From Branchinecta lynchi (Eukaryota; Arthropoda; Branchiopoda; Anostraca; Branchinectidae): a stretch of DNA of 64,000 bases. The translations under genes and the position numbers were made by a program. Below, in pieces: positions 55,452 to 64,000 of the stretch; the first letter of the stretch is position 1, and the number at the start of each line of letters is the position of its first letter. The stretch is from assembly GCA_023053575.1 (NCBI GenBank), contig JAKZAP010000022.1, forward strand, positions 15,542,518 through 15,606,517, read 5' to 3'. The notes under the pieces are model-generated. The model was not told the DNA's origin and ran no database searches. It saw only the letters and a list, made by a program, of their open reading frames with translations.

Positions 55452-56190
55452 TATTTAACAACAAGGAACGCAAGTTTTTCAAAGTTAATGTTGGTTCTCA
55501 GGATATTAAAGTTTCGATTCTACTGAAAGGTAAAATCATATGTAACTTTAGGGAAATTTCTGTGAGTGATGATGCCCTCCATGTGTTCGTGCAGCTAGAA
55601 AGAAGTTATTTGAAAGGAAGTCTAAGCTTGCTGCTGTTGGTATTGCGTCTTCGGTGTCGAACTCTGTTCCGCCTTATATTCAGGTTGACCGTGGCAATGA
55701 AAATTCCGTCAGATACAGTTTTGATGGGCTTATCCCGGAATTATATTAGGTAGCATCGATGGCTGTCGGTTGATGGTGAATTTAAGAATATTTTTACTAT
55801 TTTTCTTCATTTGTTGGTTTGTCCAGTGAGCGAGCGGCATGCTACAACAATCTCTTTTTTAAGTGATGAGTTGTGATGTGTCACAATTCTCTGTTTGGAC
55901 TACAAGTCCACATTTTGTGCTTAAGTTGGTTGCGGGGTTATTTAGTGTGCGAGGTTCATCGCCACTTTGTTCTTTTGTATTAATGTTTTCAGTTTACTTT
56001 GCCTTGAATTTTGTTTGTTCTTTACAGGTTTTTGTTTTTTCTTTCTTTTGGAGCTTGGTTCACAATTGGTATGGGATGTTTGGAGCCGATTCGGTAAGTT
56101 ATATATTTTCAACCTTAATCACCTCTACTATCCTGGTTCAGTTTCATTTAAGTCAGTAATCACCGGTTAAACTGGCTTGAGAGTAACGCA

Positions 56191-57213
56191 TTGAATTTAG
56201 ATGATTTGGGGCTTGGTGTGTTGCATAGGGATTTTGATACAGGTGCTCGGGTTAATGATGATTTGCAGCCAAAAGTTAAATATAAGTGCCCGATTGATTT
56301 GTGTCAGAGTCCTAGTGTAGATGAACTGCATCTGTTCCATTTAAATTGTCGAGGCCTAAATAGTACGCTGCCGCATCTTAATGAACTGTGCATGTTTTCG
56401 GAATTTCATATTTTAGCACTTACGGAAACTTGGTTGAGGGATAATACGTCAAGTTTATTAGATATTGCCAATTACAATTTATTTATTCGTAACCGTGAGC
56501 TATATCAGCATGGTGGACTTGGAATGTATGTGAGAAGTGATTTCGATGTCAAGGTACGAGATGATATTCGAATAAATAGAGAGATGGTTTTTGAGTGTAT
56601 GGTAGCTGAAGTCTCTAAAAATGGTATTTCTTTTATTGTTGTTGTTATATACCGCCCACCTTCAGGAAATATTGATAGTTTTTTGGAACTGTTAGAGGAG
56701 CAATTAGATCATTTAGTGAATAGTAATATGCCATGTTTCGTATGCGGTGATTTTAACATAGATCTTAATGTTATTGTTTCGAATCCAAAGGCCCGCCAGT
56801 TTCTTAATTTGATGCTGGGATATGGAATGCATCCTGCTATAAACATTTGTACCAGAGTGACTGAGAGTTCGGCATCGCTAATTGATAATGTATTTTTAAA
56901 TGTACCTCACGGGTCGGCTAATGTTGTTCTAAACGATGTTTTGGATCATTTTGGTATTTCGGTGATTGTCCCTCGCCTTGTGGAACGGGTTATTGGTACT
57001 AGTAATTATATTAGTCCTAACAGGCCTTTGATTGATTCGTCTAGTATATTAAGGTTTAAGAATAAGTTTGAGTCTGTTAATTTTGATTGTTTAAGTCAAG
57101 AAGCTGATGTTAATCGGAAGTTCGAAGTTTGGTATTCTAAACTAAAGAATTTGTTGTTAGAATGTTGTTCATCTGTGGCAGCGCAGGCAAAGAAGCTGAT
57201 ACCAAAGCCTTGA
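56191..57213 (+). CDS. LINE ORF2 part 1, APE-like endonuclease
   Basis: In order it shows LFHLNCRGLNS, ILALTETWLRD (catalytic Glu near residue 79), GGLGMYVRS, VVIYRPPSGN, CFVCGDFNIDLN, SLIDNVF and DHFGISV, all the motifs of an apurinic-endonuclease-like LINE nuclease that nicks target DNA. The true start is uncertain (no good ATG at 56191). The frame ends at TGA 57211-57213; it continues in the same frame with ISKSL, and the family usually has PWI.. here, so the stop is probably a Trp codon (TGG) mutated to TGA. Confidence 0.88.
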   Translation: MNLDDLGLGVLHRDFDTGARVNDDLQPKVKYKCPIDLCQSPSVDELHLFHLNCRGLNSTLPHLNELCMFSEFHILALTETWLRDNTSSLLDIANYNLFIRNRELYQHGGLGMYVRSDFDVKVRDDIRINREMVFECMVAEVSKNGISFIVVVIYRPPSGNIDSFLELLEEQLDHLVNSNMPCFVCGDFNIDLNVIVSNPKARQFLNLMLGYGMHPAINICTRVTESSASLIDNVFLNVPHGSANVVLNDVLDHFGISVIVPRLVERVIGTSNYISPNRPLIDSSSILRFKNKFESVNFDCLSQEADVNRKFEVWYSKLKNLLLECCSSVAAQAKKLIPKP

Positions 57214-57783
57214 ATATCGAAAAGTCTTGTTGCGTGTATTATTAGAAGACGACATTTGTATAAATTGTCAGTTCGTTGTAGTGATTCAAGTCTGAAGGAA
57301 TCGTACATGGCTTATAATAATACATTAAACTTTGTTCTTAGGCGAACGAGGCAGGAATATTATAAGAAGAAGTTTAAGGAAAGTGAGGGAAACCCTAGTA
57401 AGACTTGGAAAGTAATTAAGTCGGTGGTTAGTCCGAAGTCTCGCCCTGTGTGTCCAGATAATATAGGCCGAGGGGAGGACGCTTCTAACCGAATGTGTGA
57501 TCATTTAGCAAACATAGGAGAACGCATTTCTTCAGCGATAGTTACGCGTAGTGATGATGGATCGTTTCATCAATTTTTGCCGGAAGAGAGTGACGTTTCA
57601 GCGTACCTGCAACCAGTGACGATGTTGGAGCTATCTGAATGCGTAAAGGGTATGAAAAATGGAGCATGTGGAGGAGATTTTATTTCGTTGAAAGTTTTGA
57701 AATCAGTGCTGCCAGTTATATCTTGTCATTTTCTTAGTTTAATTAACGATTGTCTGAAATCTGGTATTTTTCCAGACTGTTGA
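57214..57783 (+). pseudogene. LINE ORF2 part 2, linker between endonuclease and RT
   Basis: Same frame as the endonuclease after the stop. It contains RRRHLYKLS, RRTRQEYYKKKFKESEGN and KTWKVIKSVVS, and ends KNGACGGDFISLKVLKS...SGIFPDC, the usual lead-in to the RT. At 57781 a deletion removes the expected W-x-x-A.V.PI segment, and the next readable block GGDKNSFGDYRPIS is in a different frame. Confidence 0.8.
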
Positions 57784-57789
57784 TAAGAA

Positions 57790-59205
57790 TTGGAGGTGAT
57801 AAGAATTCGTTTGGTGATTATAGGCCGATTTCGCGTTTTACCGGTAATTTCCAGGGTATTTGAAAAGCTTATTAACAATAGAATTGTGAATTTTCTGGAA
57901 GATAGAAAGTTTTTTAATTCTCATCAGTTTGGTTTCAGAAAGAATCGTTCGACGGAGCAGGCTGTATTAAAACTTACGACTTCTGTTAATGATGCTTTAA
58001 ATAAAGGTATGAAGGTTGCATCTGTTTTCTTAGATATTGTTAAAGCGTTTGATTCTGTTGATCATGATATTTTAATTCAGAAATTATTTAATTGTGGCAT
58101 TCGAGGTGTTTTTCTTGCTTTAGTTAAGACATTTTTACTTAACCGTTCCCAGCGTGTAGTACTAAATGGAATTGCTTCTGATATATTTCAAGTAAGGAAA
58201 GGTGTTCCACAAGGGTCAGTTTTGGGTCCATTGTTGTTCTTAGTTTACATAAATGATCTTTGTCGTGTATCCAGTCTTATATCGTCGACAAATACTTGTG
58301 TTAGTGATGATGTTAAAGCGATTTTGCCGTGTTTTGCTGACGATTCGCATTTGACTGTAGCTGCTAGGACCGAAAATGAACTATTAGAAGTTACGGCACA
58401 AAATATGCAATACATTGAAAAGTGGATGAGAGTGAACAAGTTGAAATTGAATCATACGAAATCTTGTTTTGTAATATATGGTAGAAGTTCGAATTATTAT
58501 CCTTGGATAATTGATATAAAAGTTGGTGGTCAAACAATTAAACGTAGTGCAAGTACTCGTTACCTTGGAGTTATTATTGATGAATGTTTAAGTTTCAAAA
58601 ATCATATTGCATTTATTAGTAGTAAATTAGCCAGGAATGTTGGAATTATTAGAAAACTTAAACATATTTTCCCTCAGAATATATTAAGAATGTTATATTT
58701 TTCAATGGTGCATCCGTATCTGTTATATTGTTGTCTGGCATGGACGAACACTTTTGTAAGCCACCTTACTCCTCTACGTGTGATACAGAATATGGCAATA
58801 AGAGTATTGTCCGGTGATGGTCGTAATATTACCGTAAGACACCGTTATCAGGAGCTTCACATTTTACCTTTTGCGGGAATTTGTAAGTTTTATGACGCTT
58901 TATTTATACACAAACATTACAATGAAGTTTTACCCCAGTGCTTTTCTCAGTATTTTTCCCGTGCGTCATCTTTTCACGAACATGGAACCCGTAGTTCGCA
59001 GCTCATCCGTAGGCAGGTTGTAGTAACTAGTAGATCGAAATTTAGCATTAGACATGTTGGGCCTTAAGTATGGGAAGGTTTGTCGACAGAGTTAAGGTCA
59101 TGTAGTGTTTTACTAGATTTTCGTAGCATGTTAAAGGTTCATTGTTTTGCTGTATATAAATTTGATGCGTTATTCTCAGCCGTTGAAGTTGTGTTTTATC
59201 ATTAA
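57790..59205 (+). pseudogene. LINE ORF2 part 3, reverse transcriptase (lesioned)
   Basis: Motifs in order: NSHQFGFRKNRSTEQA, FLDIVKAFDSVDHDIL (first catalytic Asp), KGVPQGSVLGPLLFLVYIND, CFADDSHLTVAA (catalytic Asp pair near 58333-58344), KLKLNHTKSC and YLGVIIDE. A one-base insertion near 57835 restores this frame. A TAA at 59065-59067 stops it, but similarity continues in the same frame (VWEGLSTELRSCSVLLDF) to TAA at 59203-59205, so that stop is a mutation. With the earlier TGA and the deletion, the copy cannot make a full ORF2 protein. Confidence 0.88.
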
Positions 59206-59592
59206 GTTTTTGTTTTGGATAGTTAGTAGTGATTCTGGTTGAAAATGAGTTCTTGTTTTTTGGTTGTTTTTCTGGTTGGGCGTCCCAGACCGCGTAAGTC
59301 AAGCTCCTTTCTTTCTTTCTTTCCCTTTTTTCCTTTATTTTTGTCGAAGTTTTGTTTGTATTAATGTTTTGTTTCGAGGGTAATTAGTCCCTTACAGGTT
59401 CGCCTCTGGGCATTGAAGATTCCATTTTTTTTTAATAAACCCTTTATTCATTCAAAAAAAAAAAAAGATAACGTGAATCTTGGAATCTAGTAAACTAAAA
59501 AACGTCAAAGAGACTAGGAATTCAGCCATTTTTAGTCAAATGTGGGCGTTGGTAATGTGCATATCCGGATTTCTATTCATAAAGACACTTAC

Positions 59593-59687
59593 CCCCTTTG
59601 GGTCTGAAGCACCAGAAGTCCGGCTCAGCTGGAATTATGAACAGCAGGGTGACAACCAAGATGGCAGCAGTTGCGTCTTCAACTTGG
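59593..59687 (-). CDS. SLC13 cotransporter gene A, upstream-most exon in window
   Basis: Minus-strand exon of 95 nt (phase 1 in, phase 1 out), acceptor CATTTTTCAG, donor GGGG|GTAAGT. Encodes VEDATAAILVVTLLFIIPAE followed by PDFWCFRPKG. D.T.AI....LLFI.P is the helix before the cytosolic loop in the middle of SLC13A2/A5-type transporters. The split Ala codon (G|CG) is completed by the exon at 49296. About 330 N-terminal residues should be encoded to the right of the window; I see no further exon between 59.7 and 64 kb. Confidence 0.85.
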
Positions 59688-60354
59688 CTGAAAAATGAGC
59701 ATATTTGGTAACAATTTTAAATATCCTACATGTTGATATCCCCCAGCCCACAGATAACTTTTTCTCGTTTGTCTTACTCAAATGAGGAGTTTATCACATC
59801 ACATACAAGGAAACAAAATAAGGAGGTGGTCTAAACTAAGTTGTATCGGAATTCCGTACAAGCGCGACGTCACACCCATTTGATCTATTTTACCTTAGTA
59901 AAGAAAAAAGTAGTTTACTCCTATTGGTGAATATAAGCCGAGGGGTTAGTGAGGCGCCGGTCACGTTTACATTTACAAAACGATCTAGGGACAATCAAAT
60001 CGTTTGTTGGGTCCTCAATCACTCGGCGTCACTATTTACGTCACGACTGTATGCAGTTCCGATACAATTTAGTCAACACCAAGGAGATCGGGCGACGCTG
60101 AAGTTCCTAAGCTGAAGTCCCTAAAGCTGACTTAAAGGACCTGTCTTAACTACAATACTAACGGAACCTACTTCCATAATCACTCCATATATTTCTAAAC
60201 CCGGAGACCCCAATTTCCTAAGGTACATTCAAACCCCTCTAAAAAAAACACGCTGATTTTCTCGATCGCCGTGTTTTGCTATCTTCGATGTGACACGCTG
60301 TTGTCGTTTGTCTGCGATAAAGTTTTCCATCAGAAACAAGAGCTACGACGCTAC
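59688..60354 (-). other. Gene A intron, nothing recognised
   Basis: No repeat, RNA or coding signal recognised. Confidence 0.4.
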
Positions 60355-62985
60355 GAGCTCACATAGCACTTGTAACGAGTAGGTGGTACTAGAAAGTAGA
60401 TGAGAAAGTCACAAGATACACCCGCCATCCAAAAATGTGGTTCGGAAATAGAAATAGGATATTTAGTTTCAGTCGACTCTGAGCAGTTCTGGCCTCGTCT
60501 CGGATTATCTCTAGCTGTAGCAAACGGGCAAGTCTGTTCAAACTTCCAATTAATTCAGCCGAATAAACCCACTCGTTTGATCCCTAGAAATGCTTCACGA
60601 TTTCTGGTACTCCTCCCTTCTCCCCCTACCGTGGCCGAATCTGGTTCGGACTAAAAAATGGATCATCTAAAGCATCTTCTATTATACCATCTATTAAGTT
60701 TCAATCAAATCTGAGAATTTTTGGAACCCCCCCCCCCCCCCCCCCCACACCCACCGTTTTCGGATCCGGTTTGGACCCTAAAATATGTCATATAGGGCAT
60801 ATGCTCTCTCTACATTCCAAGTTTCATTTAAATTGATGCGCCCGTTTGACCCCTATGCAAGCCTCAAAATTTCCGGCAATCTCCCTCCAACTTCGTAGAT
60901 AAATATTCTTTGAGCCCAAGCTGAGTTTGAAACATTTATTCAAACAATGTTTACAACGGATACGTCAGCTACGATTCTCCATCCGACCATTCTTGACAAG
61001 GATCCTCGTCAGGCTGTGAATCCTCGGGTACCCCCCCCCCCCCCCCCCCCACACATCGAATGAGAACCTTCACTTATTCACATTGCCAAAAAATTCAGAA
61101 TTTCTGCACTGACAGCCAGAGTAGGACCCTTGCCAAGACGGGACAAAATATCGCTGATGAAGAATCGTAGCCGACGTATCGTTGTATAAACTATCGTTGA
61201 ATAAACTCCCTCCAGCTCCCCTCACTGTGACCGAAGAGAACTTAGAATTATGAACGTCGTATCTGTTAATCCCCTCTTTCCGTCCATCAAGTTTTACTGA
61301 AATCGGAGCAAAGTCTATCTGCAAATTTCCGCCCCCCCCCCCCAGCCACCCACCCCTACCTTGGCCGAATCCGGCCCGGACGCCAAAAACAAATCTAGGC
61401 CGCATAAACTCGGCACTGCCGAACTTGCATCTCATTCGGTCCATCCGTTTGGTTTTTGTGCATGTCGAAAGTTTCCGCCCCCCCCCCCCCCCTTCAATTC
61501 CCCCAACCGTGGTCACATGTAGTTTGAACGCATGTTTTACATGTCTTTGTCATCGATTCTTATCACCGATTAAGTTTCACTTGAATCAGACCACTCGTTC
61601 GCAATTTGCAGAAGTCAATTTTCGTATTTCCCTTCCCGCTCCCCCAAAATTGCTCGGATCTAGGAACGGAAGATTCCGAGGGTATGTTGTGTCAGGTTTT
61701 AAGTTAATCAAGTCGGGTTAATAATATGCCTGCAAGGTTTCGTTGTCTTAGTGCATCTGAACTATTCTAACTCGCGACTACCGGAATTCCAGGAATCCCC
61801 CTCCAGCTCCTCCCACAGAGCCCCAACACCATCTGCCTCCGTCAATTTCTTATCTAGGCCTAATGCTTGTTCTCTCCATGAAGTTCCGTCCCAGTCCCTG
61901 TGCTTTAAGCGTTTCTTGAGTTCCCCCCCCCTCATCCCCCACAGGTACCGGACCCGACCAGGACTCGACATTGAACATCAGAGACGATAGTTCTTTCTAC
62001 CAGAAAAGTTTCGTGTAAATCTGATCACCCGTTCAAAAGTTAGACATGCCGCTAGATTCCGGACTCCCCATCCATCCAATCCCTCCATGATAGTCTGATC
62101 GGGGAAACGACTATTCTCAAGTCAATCTGTTCGGTTCTCTGACATAACTGTCAAGTCTCATCGTCCTAGCACATCCGGATGTATGCCGAACTCACGGGAT
62201 CACTAGAAATCCGCCTACTCCCCTCAGTGTCATCGGATCCGGTCCGAGTTTAAAGTGGGAAGTCTGATTCAGGAGATCTAAATATCAACTTTTATCAAGA
62301 TCCGATCACCTGTTCGCAAGTTAAAAATACCTCAATTTTTCGGCTCCCCCTCCCTCTACTCCCCCCAGATGATCGGATCGGGAAGTTACTATTTCCTATT
62401 TAATCTGGTCGGGTCTCTGACAGGCCTGCCAATTTTCATCGCCCTAGCATATTAGGAAGCACCGAACTCGCGGAATCACTAGGAATCCCCGCCCCCCCCC
62501 CCCGCCCAACTCCCCCAAAGTGAGAGGATCCGTCCCAGTTACGTCAGCCACGTATCTAGGACTTGCTCTTGTTCTTTCCACCAAGTTTCATCCAGATCTA
62601 CGGATCTCCACTCTAAGCCTTTTCCAAGATTTCCGGTTTCCCCCTGCAACTCCCCCCAATGTCACAGGATCCTGTCTGGATTTATAACGGAAAGTCCAAG
62701 ACACAAGGTCCTTCCATATATCAAGTTTCATTAAGATCCGATCACCCGTTCATAAACTAAAAATATCTCATTTTTTCTAATTTTTCCGGATTCCCCATCC
62801 CTCCACTCCCCTGCAGATGGTCGGATTGGGGAAGCGGCTATTTCTAATTTAAGCTGGTTCGGTCCCTGATACGCCTACCGAGTTTCATCGTCCTAGCTTA
62901 TCTGGAAGTGCCCGAACTAGCAAAACCGGGACCGACAGACCGACTGACGGACAGAAATTACAATCGCTATATACGCCTTTCTGAG
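60355..62985. repeat. Satellite-type block, third large copy
   Basis: Begins GAGCTCACATAGCACTTGTAA (family left end) and ends in the GGGACCGACAGACCGACTGA run at 62930-62955, with recurrent CAAGTTTCATCGTCCTAG units and long C runs. The right TIR is absent or diverged. It contains two hammerhead-module remnants. Confidence 0.7.
60930..61205. repeat. Degenerate hammerhead-module pair, head to head
   Basis: Minus-strand remnant 60935-61022 keeps CCTGACGAGGATCCTTG but has lost GAAATATC. Plus-strand remnant 61100-61203 keeps ATATCGCTGATGAAGAATCG but has CTGACGA altered to CAGAGTA. A C run separates them. Confidence 0.55.
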
Positions 62986-63099
62986 GACCACCGGCAACGC
63001 TACTTAAGTGACTTCTTAGTCAACGATTAGTTCGAAAACAAAACATGAATGTTCCTTATCCGTTTTGTGCCAATTTGTCATCCACAATTCCCAGTCGGA

Positions 63100-63900
63100 A
63101 GCACTGCACCCACTTTCACTGTTTTATGTGGAGCTGATAACTCGTGAACCGCTGCAGGTTCAAGTTGAAACTTGGTAAACTTGTGGGTATTGGGGTCTAA
63201 GTGTGCCTTTTGCGGGTCCCACCTCCCACACCCACCGGTTCAGGGGTGAATGGGCCCAGATTGCCCAATGAATAACGTTCATAACTTGACCAGAGCTGGA
63301 CAGAAGACTAAATTCTTTGTCCTTGTAGATCCTATAGAGCTGGGAAATCGTTTTTAAAGTTACACCTCCCCCACCCACCCGTTCAGGGGCAACTGGGCCC
63401 AGATTGCCCAAGAGTAAATTTCGTGACCCTTGAAAGGAATGAACAGGTATCCAATTGAAACTTGGTAGGCTTGTGAACATTGGGGTCTCTTTTGGCTTTT
63501 TGGGGGGTCCCAAACCCCACTCCCACTTGGTTCAATGGTAACTGGGCCCAGATTGTCCATTTTCTTATGTTTTTAACTTGACAATAACTGGAAATAGGGC
63601 GTTGATATTCCTTGTGCTTTTAGATCTTAGGTTGGGAGTACAGATGTGGAGTTGAACCATCCTCCCACCTTCACGCTCATGGGCAAGTTGGCCAAAATTG
63701 ACCACGAGTTAAGTTTTTGACCCGTATTGGAATCAAACTCTAAGCTGGTATACTTGGGGATATATACGTATAGATATAAATTTTGAGGCCCCCCCCCCCC
63801 CTCCCGTGCAGCTGTGTCCAGATTTCCCGTGAGTATGCTCGTCTATGACAGGTCTCAAGTTCAACTCTTGTATACTTGTGGATCTATATGTATTGATGTG
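63100..63900. repeat. Second satellite-like repeat, ~190-bp units
   Basis: GGGCCCAGATTGCCC-type phrases recur at about 63254, 63392, 63545 and, diverged, later. Each follows CCACC.GTTCAGGGG and is followed by TAACTTGACCA-like words. Minus-strand frames 63160-63513 and 63360-63560 arise from it and are not genes. Confidence 0.6.
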
Positions 63901-64000
63901 GATTTTGGTGTAACAGAAACAAATAAGACCACACGACGTACTTCACATCCTTAATCAAAAGTTGGAAACTGGACGGTTTTGTCGCATAATCGATGATATG

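Larger units (their letters stand above)
54790..59466 (+). mobile_element. Nearly complete non-LTR retrotransposon (LINE)
   Basis: A 4.7-kb element with ORF1, ORF2 (APE-type endonuclease plus reverse transcriptase), a 3' UTR with AATAAA at 59434-59439 and an A-rich tail ending at about 59466. The 5' end is approximate. It lies in a gene A intron, antisense to the gene. It lacks RNase H and looks like the Jockey/CR1 group. Few lesions, so the insertion is fairly young. Confidence 0.87.

Noticed and set aside
61070..61516. 148-codon glycine-rich minus-strand frame
   Set aside because: It is produced by C runs and satellite sequence, and overlaps a decayed hammerhead module.
63160..63560. Minus-strand frames of 117 and 66 codons
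   Set aside because: They overlap each other within a tandem repeat (GGGCCCAGATTGCCC units) and contain repeated text.

Overview
This is eukaryotic, almost certainly invertebrate metazoan, DNA. The only host genes I can support are spliced exons of SLC13-family sodium/dicarboxylate-citrate cotransporters, with GT-AG junctions that keep the reading frame. Everything else recognisable is transposon-derived: non-LTR retrotransposons, hAT-like and other terminal-inverted-repeat (TIR) elements, foldback elements, satellite blocks and homopolymer runs. The phylum cannot be fixed from the sequence. The standard genetic code is in use.

Host genes. Two tandem SLC13 genes lie on the minus strand. Gene A occupies the right half: five exons at 59593-59687, 49210-49296, 46374-46567, 42083-42220 and 37954-38115 encode the C-terminal ~224 residues through the stop codon; its 5' exons are off the right edge. 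Gene B begins about 29 kb downstream of gene A's stop: exon 1 at 8946-9038 and exon 2 at 1426-1691, the rest being off the left edge. Gene A also has a small duplicated pseudo-exon (45484-45522) inside its intron.

Intergenic block (17.2-36.8 kb). This is the most striking structure: three foldback-type transposons nested inside each other (E1 17178-36833, E2 17549-33403, E3 25685-31395). Each has arms starting with a ~16-bp minisatellite built on CCCACCCGTC, asymmetric termini (GGGTCGC... on the left, GGGAACC or GGGGACC on the right) and flanking target duplications of 8-9 bp. No transposase is visible in them. A 4.6-kb near-perfect palindrome sits inside E2 and is split by E3.

Other regions. 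0-17 kb: gene B and its intron 1, with TIR elements (one TA-flanked, two hAT-like with 8-bp duplications), GC-rich repeats and a satellite-bearing TIR element (11.2-13.2 kb). 37-52 kb: gene A's 3' exons among MITEs, LINE 3' fragments and a 41-base G run next to an exon. 52-60 kb: an antisense LINE fragment and a nearly complete LINE (about 54.79-59.47 kb) in a gene A intron. 60-64 kb: satellite blocks.

A dispersed module (near 14.1, 23.5, 25.4, 27.4, 29.9, 42.7 and 61 kb) carries a sequence that fits a minimal hammerhead ribozyme of the short-stem-III type known from Penelope-like elements and retrozymes. Three copies keep the whole core.
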